A stretch of DNA of 49,158 nucleotides, taken from the NCBI GenBank assembly GCA_022825005.1, contig JAJDYU010000035.1:1-49158 (forward strand), given 5' to 3'. The position numbers and the translations under genes are program-made. The notes beneath the pieces are model-generated. The model worked only from the letters and a program-made list of their open reading frames with translations. It ran no database searches and had not been told where the DNA came from. Source of the DNA: Acidimicrobiia bacterium. Lineage in GTDB: Bacteria; Actinomycetota; Acidimicrobiia; Acidimicrobiales; Bin134. Below, piece after piece: positions 15,860 to 23,419 of this stretch; the stretch's first letter is position 1, and every line of letters begins with the position of its first letter.

Positions 15860-16573
15860 ATGCCTTCCCAGCCATTGTCTTCTATCTTGCCGGGAGTGGG
15901 CTCAGCAGACACATTTGACGAACTGGCCGCTGATGTTACCGCCTGCCGGGCCTGCCCCCGGCTGGTGGCCTGGCGGGAGGAGGTGGCTGCGGTAAAGCGG
16001 GCCGCCTATCGGAATTGGGACTATTGGGGCCGGCCGGTGCCCGGCTTCGGCGACCCCGAGGCCCGCATTGTGGTGGTGGGCCTGGCCCCGGCCGCCCACG
16101 GCGCCAACCGCACCGGTCGAATGTTCACCGGCGACCGGTCGGGCGACTTTCTATACGCCTCGCTGCACCGGATGGGGCTGGCCAACCAGCCCAACTCCAC
16201 CGATGTGAACGACGGGTTGAAGCTGAGCGACGTCTACATCACCGCCCCGGTTCGCTGCGCGCCGCCTCAGAACAAACCCACGCCCGCCGAAAGAGACGCC
16301 TGTCGCCCGTTCTTGGACCGGGAATTGGCTCTGCTTAGTCGGGCCCGGGTGTTCGTCGCCCTTGGGGCCATCGGTTACGGGGCGGTGGCCGCCGAGTTGG
16401 GAGTGCGGCCCCGGCCCAAGTTCGCCCACGGCATGGAGGCGCCCGCTCCTGGAGGGCAGACGGTGGTGTGCTCGTATCACGTGAGCCAGCAGAACACCTT
16501 CACCGGCCGGCTCACCGAAGCCATGCTCGACGAGGTGTTCGCCCGGGCCCTGGCGCTGGCCGACGCGGTGTAG
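15860..16573 (+). CDS. Uracil-DNA glycosylase, family 5 (UdgB-like)
   Basis: A 237-residue repair enzyme removing uracil, and in this family often other deaminated bases. The Fe-S cluster ligands are likely Cys29, Cys32, Cys133 and Cys148 (TACRACPRL, VRCAPP, DACRPF). The active-site motif is VVGLAPAAHGANRTGRMFTG at residues 72-91, typical of family 5, which has Ala/His in place of the family 4 motif. SYHVSQQNTFTGRLT is the C-terminal substrate loop with His. ATG 15860 lies close behind TTAGTA, so leaderless translation is possible. Confidence 0.9.
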   Translation: MPSQPLSSILPGVGSADTFDELAADVTACRACPRLVAWREEVAAVKRAAYRNWDYWGRPVPGFGDPEARIVVVGLAPAAHGANRTGRMFTGDRSGDFLYASLHRMGLANQPNSTDVNDGLKLSDVYITAPVRCAPPQNKPTPAERDACRPFLDRELALLSRARVFVALGAIGYGAVAAELGVRPRPKFAHGMEAPAPGGQTVVCSYHVSQQNTFTGRLTEAMLDEVFARALALADAV

Positions 16574-16623
16574 GCCCTGGATTGGTTCGCGACTCCGGGG
16601 AATCGGGCGATACCGTTGGGCCC

Positions 16624-17013
16624 GTGACGAAGACCCGCCTGCTGGCGATTGTGGCTGCGCTGATCTTGGTGGCAGCCGCCTGCGGCAACTCCGGTGCTCC
16701 CACCTCATGGGAAGACAACCCCGACGACTATTGCCCGGACGCCGGCGAACCGTGCGAACCCAACGTGGGCCAGCCCGAGCGGAACTTCCGCGATGGATGC
16801 AGGGAAGCCGGCAAAGACGATCTAGACCAGCAGGTTCAAGAGAACTTGGACGATGTGTGCAAGTGCGGTTTCGACAGGATCAGGGACAGCTTGACCTTCG
16901 AGGAGTTCAAAGAGCTTGACGACGATCTGCGCAGCAACATCAATGCCGACCTGACCGAAGAGGTGGGCCAGATCATGCGCCAGTGCATCCTGGAGGAATC
17001 GGGGCTCGGCTAG
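16624..17013 (+). CDS. Small secreted lipoprotein, unknown function
   Basis: A 129-residue protein with a lipoprotein signal: basic VTKTRLL, a hydrophobic core, and lipobox VAAAC with Cys20 as the lipid anchor. The mature part is acidic and has five further Cys, including GDP-like repeats YCPDAGEPCEP and DDVCKCGFDRIRDSLTFEEF. This looks like a compact disulfide-bonded helical domain. GTG 16624 follows TACCGT by seven bases, indicating a leaderless message; an open frame extends upstream but has no family support. I do not recognise a named family. Confidence 0.8.
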   Translation: MTKTRLLAIVAALILVAAACGNSGAPTSWEDNPDDYCPDAGEPCEPNVGQPERNFRDGCREAGKDDLDQQVQENLDDVCKCGFDRIRDSLTFEEFKELDDDLRSNINADLTEEVGQIMRQCILEESGLG

Positions 17014-17038
17014 CAGCCCGCCCGGGTCAGATCCTCCC

Positions 17039-18169
17039 TCAGACCCCTACTTTGACCGCGCTTTCAGCCCAGTCGGGCCAGCGTTGGCGGCTCTTGGCGG
17101 CCAGCTTGTGCATGAGGGCCACCGCTCCGGGATCGTCGTCGCCGGGACGGGCCTGGATCACTCCGTCTTCCAGCATGGCGTTGATTACCGCCCGGCCCAG
17201 CTCGGTGCGGATCACGGTGAGGGTCCAGTCGGAGGTGTCGCCGATTCCCCCGGTGGAGATGTCGGCGTGCTCGGCGGCGAAATCGGGGCACAGGTTGCAG
17301 CCCTCCCGGGTCCAGGCGTGGCACTCCTTGAGGTTGATCTCGTGGTAGTCGCCGTTTTTCATCCACACCTGGAACACGCCCTTGATGTTCATCTTGGCGA
17401 TCTGGTCGGTGGGCAGCCCGTACTTCACCCAGAACAGCTCCTCGAACATGGAATCGTCGAAGCTCTTGGAGCACAAAAGCCCGATGTTCAGCTTGATGGG
17501 GCGGCCCACCTTGCCCACCTTGCGGTTCCACATCACCGGACCGATGGAGGTCTGGCAGCTCATTCCCACCAGAGCCAGGCTCTTCAGCCCCTGTTCTTTG
17601 GCCTCTCGGTAAGCCAGCGGGTTAGCCGAGTAGGTGTAGCGGCTGCCGGCGCCCCGCAGCACCTCCTCGCGGTTGGTGGCCAAGCCGGGCACGGCCTTCC
17701 AGCCGTCGGCGTCGCCGCCCTCCAGAAATGACGTGAGGGCGCCGTCGATCACGTCGTTCTCCAGGCACCAGATCAAGATGGCCGACACCAGCCCGCCGTC
17801 CTGGCCCACCTCGTACACGTAGTCGTCGGAGGCCCGTACCAGCAGGATGTCGCTGTAGATGCCCGAGACTTCTTCCTCGGTGCGGATGCGCCCGAACAGG
17901 TGCTCGTCGGCCTCGGCCTCCCAGGTGCGGAACCGGGGGCAGGCCCTAGTGCAAGAGGTGCAACCCTTCTGGCCGTGGATGCAGTCGGACAGGCCCAGCT
18001 CCTCCTCGAGGTGGAAGGGCTTGTACTGGCCGGGCTCGTGCTTGTAGCCGATCACATCGTGGGGGCAGGCGATCACGCAGCCTGCACAGCCGGTGCACAG
18101 CCCCGAGTCGATGACCTCCTCGTAGAGCTCTTTCCACTGGTGCGTCCAGCGAACCTTGGCCTCAGCCAT
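17039..18169 (-). CDS. FrhB/FdhB-family Fe-S flavoprotein (coenzyme F420 hydrogenase/dehydrogenase beta subunit-like)
   Basis: A 376-residue protein with an N-terminal ferredoxin-like part: Cys25, 28, 31, 35 (LCTGCAGCVIACP) and a second group Cys63, 70, 73, 77 (DCIHGQKGCTSCTRACP), room for two [4Fe-4S] clusters. The rest is the FrhB N and C domains, with the QDGGLVSAILIW flavin-binding region, VGMSCQTSIGPVMW, LLCSKSFDDSMFEELF and TREGCNLCPDFAAEHADISTGGIG. Such proteins move electrons between F420 or another donor and Fe-S partners; the donor here is unknown. The frame opens to 18211, but ATG 18169 is chosen as the family match starts there. No hydrogenase subunits are nearby. Confidence 0.87.
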   Translation of the reverse strand: MAEAKVRWTHQWKELYEEVIDSGLCTGCAGCVIACPHDVIGYKHEPGQYKPFHLEEELGLSDCIHGQKGCTSCTRACPRFRTWEAEADEHLFGRIRTEEEVSGIYSDILLVRASDDYVYEVGQDGGLVSAILIWCLENDVIDGALTSFLEGGDADGWKAVPGLATNREEVLRGAGSRYTYSANPLAYREAKEQGLKSLALVGMSCQTSIGPVMWNRKVGKVGRPIKLNIGLLCSKSFDDSMFEELFWVKYGLPTDQIAKMNIKGVFQVWMKNGDYHEINLKECHAWTREGCNLCPDFAAEHADISTGGIGDTSDWTLTVIRTELGRAVINAMLEDGVIQARPGDDDPGAVALMHKLAAKSRQRWPDWAESAVKVGV

Positions 18170-18378
18170 CCTGAGACTTTGCCACGCCCAGCATGTGATT
18201 TGGTCATTCAAAGCGCATTTGCCCAGGAAGGGGCTATGGGGGAGGGGCGAAGGAGGAAATGGCTGGAAAAGACGGTAGGGTGGCCGTTATAGAGGCCCAA
18301 ACCGCAGGCCAGCGCCACAGTGAGCGCCAGACTGCGCGGAGGACTGTGAGATAACGAGATAGACGGGAGGAAGAACAG

Positions 18379-18933
18379 ATGGGTGACTGGTGGGACGGCC
18401 TTACCGGCGACCTCCAGGTCTTCTATCTGATCGGCGCAATCGCCGGCGTCTTCCTCATACTCCAGCTACTGCTATTGGGCTTCGGCGTCGGTTCCGACCT
18501 CGATATCGACCTTGATGACGAGGGTGCGGGAACGGGATTTCTGTCTCTGCGAAGCCTTACGGCGTTCTTCTTCGCCTTCGGCTGGACCGGCGTATTGATG
18601 AAGGAAGCCGACAGCTCCACCCCGGTCTCGGTGATCGTGGCCATTGCGGTGGGGCTGGCGGTGTTCTTCGCGGTGGCCTACATGTGGCGCAAGTTCTCCC
18701 AAATGGAGGAAAGCGGCTCGGTCGACTACCAGAGCGCGGTCGGAACTGTCGGCACCGTCTACCTGCCGATCCCGGCCAACCGCTCCATGCCCGGCAAGGT
18801 TGAAATCCTCATCCAGGGACGGCTCCGAGTGATCGACGCCTACACCAGCTCGGACAATGACCTGCCGGCTCAGACCCGCGTCACCGTGGTGTCGGTGGTG
18901 GATCAATCCACCGTCCTCGTCAAACCCTTGTAA
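18379..18933 (+). CDS. NfeD-like membrane protein
   Basis: A 184-residue membrane protein with three hydrophobic stretches: about residues 15-34 (FYLIGAIAGVFLILQLLLLG), 55-72 and 80-102. A C-terminal OB-fold-like domain from residue 115 has VGTVGTVYLPIPANRSMPGKVEI and TRVTVVSVVDQSTVLVKPL. Such NfeD-type partners are usually encoded beside flotillins, as here, and help organise membrane microdomains. GGGAGGAAG before ATG 18379 is a strong ribosome-binding site. Confidence 0.87.
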   Translation: MGDWWDGLTGDLQVFYLIGAIAGVFLILQLLLLGFGVGSDLDIDLDDEGAGTGFLSLRSLTAFFFAFGWTGVLMKEADSSTPVSVIVAIAVGLAVFFAVAYMWRKFSQMEESGSVDYQSAVGTVGTVYLPIPANRSMPGKVEILIQGRLRVIDAYTSSDNDLPAQTRVTVVSVVDQSTVLVKPL

Positions 18934-18965
18934 CTCATCTCTCCTAGACCCGAAAGGACTCTTTG

Positions 18966-20378
18966 ATGGCTGCTATAGCCCTTGTTGCCGGCCTGATCGT
19001 CATTCTTCTCATTGCCCTGTTGTGGATTTCCTCCCGCTACAAGCGCTGCCCGTCAGACCGAGTGCTGGTGATCTACGGCCGGGTTGGCGGTGCGGGCCAG
19101 TCGGCCCGATGCCTCCACGGAGGCGGTGCCCTGGTGTGGCCCGTCATTCAGGGATATGCCTTCTTGGACCTCACGCCGCTGCCGATCGAGATCAAGCTCC
19201 AAGGCGCCCTGTCGCAGCAGAACATCCGGGTCAACACGCCGGCCACGTTCACGGTGGGAATCTCCACCGAGCCCGGAGTCATGCAGAACGCTGCCGAGCG
19301 GCTTTTGGGGCTGAGCCTGGTGGAGATCGAGAACCTGGCCCGAGACATCATCTTCGGCCAGATGCGGGTGGTGATCGCCACCATGCCCATCGAGGAAATC
19401 AACGCCGACCGGGAGAAGCTGATCACCAATATCACCGAGTCGCTGGAAATCGAGCTGCGCAAAGTGGGGCTGCGACTCATCAACGTCAACATCCAGGATG
19501 TAACCGATGAGTCGGGCTACATCGACGCCCTCGGACGGGAAGCGGCCGCCCGGGCCATCAACGAGGCCAAGATCAAGGTGGCCGAACAGGAACGCGACGG
19601 CGATATCGGCGCGGCCGAGGCCCAGCGGGAGCGGCGCATCAGGGTGGCCGAGGCAAACGCCACCGCCACCGAGGGCGAGAACGAATCGCAGGTGGTGATC
19701 GCCAACTCCGACAGCACACGCCGCCAGCAGGAGGCCGAAGCCGAGCGGGCCGCGGTCACCGCTGAGCGGGTCACCCAGGCCCGGGCTGCCGAAGAGTCGT
19801 TTGCCGCCGAGGGTGTGGCCGAGCAGGCCCGGGCTTCTCGTGACAAGGCCTCCCAGGAAGCCGACATCGTGGTGCCCGCCGAGGTGGAGCGGGAGCGAGT
19901 CCGCACCCTGGCCAAGGCCGAGGCCGACCGCATCAGGCTGGTCAAGGGCGGCGAGGCCGACGGCCAGCGCCTGCTCATGGAAGCCGAGGCGCTGGGCTTG
20001 CTGGCCCTGCTCACCCGCCGGGCCGAAGGCCTAGGGGCGCTGGTGAACAACGCCGGGGGCAATCCCCAGCTGGCCGCCCTACTGCTGATCGCCGAACAGA
20101 TGCCCAACCTGGTGGCCGAGCAGGTCAAGGCCATCTCCAATCTCCAGATCGACCAGATCACCGTGTGGGACTCCGGCGGGAGCGACGGCAAATCCGGCAA
20201 CAGCACCGCCAACTTCCTGTCCGGCCTGGCCAGCTCCTTGCCCCCCATCCACGACTTGGCCGCCCAGGTCGGCATCAAACTTCCCGCCTACCTAGGCGAG
20301 CTCGACGATGAGACCGCCATCGAGCGCCTCCGCGAGATCGCCGAGCAACTGGATTCAGGGGATTCCTCGAACGAGTAG
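18966..20378 (+). CDS. Flotillin family protein
   Basis: A 470-residue flotillin-like scaffold of membrane microdomains. An N-terminal membrane segment covers residues 1-22, followed by the SPFH/band 7 domain (RCPSDRVLVIYGRVG, GGALVWPVIQGYAFLDLTPL, NIRVNTPATFTVGIST). From about residue 190 to 330 runs a long Ala/Glu/Arg-rich coiled coil (EAKIKVAEQERDGDIGAAEA, EAERAAVTAERVTQARAAEE). GAAAGGA eight bases before ATG 18966 selects this start over the adjacent TTG. It is 32 bases behind the NfeD-like gene, the normal pair. Confidence 0.93.
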   Translation: MAAIALVAGLIVILLIALLWISSRYKRCPSDRVLVIYGRVGGAGQSARCLHGGGALVWPVIQGYAFLDLTPLPIEIKLQGALSQQNIRVNTPATFTVGISTEPGVMQNAAERLLGLSLVEIENLARDIIFGQMRVVIATMPIEEINADREKLITNITESLEIELRKVGLRLINVNIQDVTDESGYIDALGREAAARAINEAKIKVAEQERDGDIGAAEAQRERRIRVAEANATATEGENESQVVIANSDSTRRQQEAEAERAAVTAERVTQARAAEESFAAEGVAEQARASRDKASQEADIVVPAEVERERVRTLAKAEADRIRLVKGGEADGQRLLMEAEALGLLALLTRRAEGLGALVNNAGGNPQLAALLLIAEQMPNLVAEQVKAISNLQIDQITVWDSGGSDGKSGNSTANFLSGLASSLPPIHDLAAQVGIKLPAYLGELDDETAIERLREIAEQLDSGDSSNE

Positions 20379-20391
20379 TCCAAAGCGCCGC

Positions 20392-20467
20392 TGGCGCCCA
20401 CGGCAGGATTCGAACCTGCGACCCCTTGCTCCGGAGGCAAGTGCTCTATCCCCTGAGCTACGTGGGC
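20392..20467 (-). tRNA. tRNA-Arg (CCG)
   Basis: A 76-base cloverleaf on the minus strand with encoded CCA. Acceptor arms GCCCACG/CGTGGGC pair fully, discriminator G. D arm has GCTCAGGGGATAGAGC. The anticodon arm CTTGC-CTCCGGA-GCAAG gives anticodon CCG. The T arm is GCAGG-TTCGAAT-CCTGC. It is divergent from argS, 50 bases apart. Confidence 0.96.
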
Positions 20468-20472
20468 AGTAA

Positions 20473-20490
20473 CTGGGTGAGTATACCCAG
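20473..20490. promoter_or_regulatory. Inverted repeat over the tRNA-Arg -10 box, between tRNA-Arg and argS
   Basis: CTGGGT (20473-20478) and ACCCAG (20485-20490) form a perfect 6-bp inverted repeat with a 6-base centre. On the minus strand TATACT (20480-20485), an excellent -10 box, lies inside it, and tRNA-Arg starts 12 bases downstream. The repeat could be an operator acting on the divergent tRNA-Arg/argS pair, or a chance structure. Confidence 0.45.
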
Positions 20491-20517
20491 CGGGGCATCG
20501 GTACCATATGCCAGTTC

Positions 20518-22140
20518 ATGGCCGACATCCGCACCTCCCTTTCTGATGCCCTGCGCGGCGCGCTCATGGCCGCGGGTGTTGGCCTGCCTGGCGACTTCTC
20601 GGTGGGGTTGGAGCGACCGGCGCGACGCGAACACGGGGACTGGTCTTCGAACGCGGCGCTGGCCATCGCCAAGGGGGCGGGGCGCAATCCTCGAGAGCTA
20701 GCGGCGGAGCTGGCTGCCTGGCTGGAGGAGAACCGGCCTGAGCACGTGGCCGAGGTGAGCGTGGCCGGGCCCGGGTTCGTCAACTTCAACCTGGCGCCGA
20801 GCTGGTTGCACAGCGTGGTTGTCGACGCGGTAACAGCCGGTGTTGATGACTATGGCCGTCAGGGCCTGGGTCAAGGCCGCACGGTGATCGTGGAGTTTGT
20901 GAGCGCCAACCCCACCGGGCCGGTACACGCCGGGCACGGTAGGGGAGCGGCTTATGGCGACGCGGTGGCCCGGTTGCTGGAGTGGTGCGGGTACGACGTG
21001 CAGCGGGAGTTCTACATCAACGACCGGGGCACGCAGATGGAGCTCTACGGCGCTTCTCTCGCCGCCCTTCGGGCCGGTGAGCCGGTTCCCGAGGACGGAT
21101 ACAACGGCCAGTACATCGCCGATTGGGCCGCGGAGATGCCCGCGGATGCCGATGCCCGCCAGTGGGGGAGGGAACGGGCGTTGGCCGACCAGCGGGACGT
21201 CCTGGGCTCGATGGGAGTGGAGTTTGACACTTGGTTCAGCGAGCAGGCGCTGGTGGATTCCGGGGCTATCGACGACACGCTGGCCGCGCTTGACGCCGCT
21301 GGTGCCTCCTACGGGTCAGATGGCGCCTTATGGCTGCGCTCCAGTGACCATGGCGACGACAAAGACCGGGTGCTGGTGAAGTCCGATGGGGAATACACCT
21401 ATCTGCTGCCCGACATCGCCTATCACCGCGACAAGCTCGACCGGGCCGGCCAGGAGGGTCTGCTGATCAATGTATGGGGGGCCGACCACCACGGCTATGT
21501 GGCCCGGATGAAGGCGGCTATGGCCGCGCTGGGGTGCGACCCCGCCAGTTTGGAGGTGGTGGTGACCCAGCTGGTGCGCCTGGAGCGCGACGGCGAAGAG
21601 GTGCGGCTGTCCAAGCGCACCGGCGACCTCATCGAGCTGCGCGACGTGATCGAGGAAGTGGGCGCCGACGCCGCGCGGTTCACCTACCTGCTCCAATCCA
21701 TGGACACCGCCCCCACATTCGATCTAGCCAAGGCCGCGGCCCAGGTGATGGAAAACCCGGTGTTCTACGTGCAGATGGCTCACGCCCGGGTGTGCTCCAT
21801 CGCGGCCCGAGCCCAGGCCGACGGGGTGGAGCGCCAAAGCATCGACCAGGTGGACTTAGGCCTGCTGGTCCACGAGCGGGAGCTGGAGATAATGCGCCAG
21901 CTCTCCACGCTGGGCGAGGTGATCGCCGCCGCCGCCGAAGAGCGCGCTCCGCATCGCATGACCGCTTGGCTGCGGGACTTCGCCGCCGCGGTCCACAGCT
22001 TCTACCACGATTGCTATGTGGTGGGTACCGGTATCGCCCCTGAGCTCACCCAGGCCCGCCTGGTGCTGATCGACGCCGCCCGCGTGGGCTTGGCTGTCGG
22101 CCTCGGCACCCTCGGTGTTAGCGCGCCCGAGTCGATGTAG
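20518..22140 (+). CDS. argS: Arginyl-tRNA synthetase
   Basis: A 540-residue class I synthetase. The N-terminal additional domain is followed by VEFVSANPTGPVHAGHGRGA (HIGH motif HAGH), FYINDRGTQMELYGASL, VWGADHHGYVARMKAA and LSKRTGDLIELRDVIEEVGADAARF, where KRTGD stands for KMSKS, as is common in ArgRS. The C-terminal DALR anticodon domain includes NPVFYVQMAHARVCSI. No Shine-Dalgarno sequence precedes ATG 20518. lysA follows after 10 bases, the usual actinobacterial order. Confidence 0.95.
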   Translation: MADIRTSLSDALRGALMAAGVGLPGDFSVGLERPARREHGDWSSNAALAIAKGAGRNPRELAAELAAWLEENRPEHVAEVSVAGPGFVNFNLAPSWLHSVVVDAVTAGVDDYGRQGLGQGRTVIVEFVSANPTGPVHAGHGRGAAYGDAVARLLEWCGYDVQREFYINDRGTQMELYGASLAALRAGEPVPEDGYNGQYIADWAAEMPADADARQWGRERALADQRDVLGSMGVEFDTWFSEQALVDSGAIDDTLAALDAAGASYGSDGALWLRSSDHGDDKDRVLVKSDGEYTYLLPDIAYHRDKLDRAGQEGLLINVWGADHHGYVARMKAAMAALGCDPASLEVVVTQLVRLERDGEEVRLSKRTGDLIELRDVIEEVGADAARFTYLLQSMDTAPTFDLAKAAAQVMENPVFYVQMAHARVCSIAARAQADGVERQSIDQVDLGLLVHERELEIMRQLSTLGEVIAAAAEERAPHRMTAWLRDFAAAVHSFYHDCYVVGTGIAPELTQARLVLIDAARVGLAVGLGTLGVSAPESM

Positions 22141-22150
22141 GGGACTGGTT

Positions 22151-23419
22151 GTGTCGTCCTTGCCCCAATACCTACTGCCTGACAATGCCTCGGTGGGGGC
22201 CGACGGTCGGCTGTCCATCGCCGGTTGCGATGTCCTGGACCTGGCTCGGGAGCACGGCACCCCTCTGTTCGTTTACGACGAGGACCACATGCGGGATCGG
22301 TGCCGCCAAGCCCGGGCCGCATTCGATGGGTCGGTGGCCTACGCCTCCAAGGCGTTCTTGTGTTTGGCCATGGCCCGGCTGGTCCACGAGGAGGGGCTCG
22401 ACCTAGACGTAGCCACCGGCGGAGAGCTGCACGTGGCCCAGGCCGCGGGGGTTCCCGGCGACCGACTGGTGATGCACGGCAACAACAAGTCGGCTGCCGA
22501 AATCGCCGCCGCCGTTGAAGCCGGGGCGGGCCGCATCGTGGTTGACTCGTTCGACGAGCTCGACCGCTTGGATGCCCTCCACGCCGCCACTGGCGCCCGC
22601 CCTCGGGTGCTTCTGCGGATTACCCCGGGAGTGGAAGCCCACACCCACGAGTACGTCACCACCGGAGTGGACGACACCAAGTTCGGCTTCACCGCCTCGA
22701 ACGGGACAGCCGATGCTGCCATTCGTCGGGCCGGGGAGTCCGACTCTGTGGAGTTGGTGGGTCTGCACGCCCACATCGGCAGCCAGGTGTTCGAGCTGAG
22801 CTCCTTCCAGCAGGCCGTCGAGGTGATTGCGGGATTCGCCCAGCCCTATGGCTTGCCCGAGCTGTCGCTGGGCGGCGGCTTGGGCGTGGCCTACGTGGAG
22901 GGGGAGTCGGCCCCCACCATCGCCGAGTGGGCCGCGGCCATTGCTCAGGCATGTAGTTCGGCAGGCTTCACCGCACCGGTGAGCGTGGAGCCGGGCCGGG
23001 CCTTGGTGGCCGCTGCCGCAGTCACCCTGTACGAGGTGGGAACCATCAAGGAGTTACCGGGCATTCGCACCTATGTCTCAGTCGATGGCGGCATGAGCGA
23101 CAACCCCCGCCCTGTGCTTTATGGCAGCGGATATGAGACGTTCCTGCCACGAGCCACCAATGGCGACCGCGACAAGACCGTCCGCGTAGTGGGCAAGCAC
23201 TGCGAGTCGGGTGACCTCTTGGTGCGAGACGGCCAGGTGCCCAGCGACATCGCGGTGGGCGACATTTTGGCCACCCCGGTGACCGGTGCCTACGGCCATT
23301 CCATGGGCTCCAACTACAACAAGGTCCTCCGCCCCGCTGTGGTTTTCGCCCGCGACGGCGACGCCCGCCTAGTCGTCCGTCGCGAGACCCACGAGGACCT
23401 CCTCCGCAACGACGTCTAG
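22151..23419 (+). CDS. lysA: Diaminopimelate decarboxylase
   Basis: A 422-residue PLP fold type III decarboxylase making lysine from meso-diaminopimelate. PLP lysine is in VAYASKAFLCLAMA, followed by LDVATGGELHVAQAAG, the MHGNNKSAAEI substrate loop, VGLHAHIGSQVFE, LGGGLGVAYVEGE, VEPGRALVA and GKHCESGDLL (active-site Cys from the dimer partner). The start is GTG 22151, with GGGGA just upstream; a longer open frame to 22115 overlaps argS and has no family support. The stop overlaps the convergent FHA-EccC gene by three bases. In many actinobacteria hom comes next; here a 6.4 kb block intervenes. Confidence 0.95.
   Translation: MSSLPQYLLPDNASVGADGRLSIAGCDVLDLAREHGTPLFVYDEDHMRDRCRQARAAFDGSVAYASKAFLCLAMARLVHEEGLDLDVATGGELHVAQAAGVPGDRLVMHGNNKSAAEIAAAVEAGAGRIVVDSFDELDRLDALHAATGARPRVLLRITPGVEAHTHEYVTTGVDDTKFGFTASNGTADAAIRRAGESDSVELVGLHAHIGSQVFELSSFQQAVEVIAGFAQPYGLPELSLGGGLGVAYVEGESAPTIAEWAAAIAQACSSAGFTAPVSVEPGRALVAAAAVTLYEVGTIKELPGIRTYVSVDGGMSDNPRPVLYGSGYETFLPRATNGDRDKTVRVVGKHCESGDLLVRDGQVPSDIAVGDILATPVTGAYGHSMGSNYNKVLRPAVVFARDGDARLVVRRETHEDLLRNDV

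Noticed and set aside
18259..18354. 31-codon ORF after AGGAGG before the NfeD-like gene
   Set aside because: The ribosome-binding site is only two bases from the ATG and the peptide has no recognisable features, so support is too weak.
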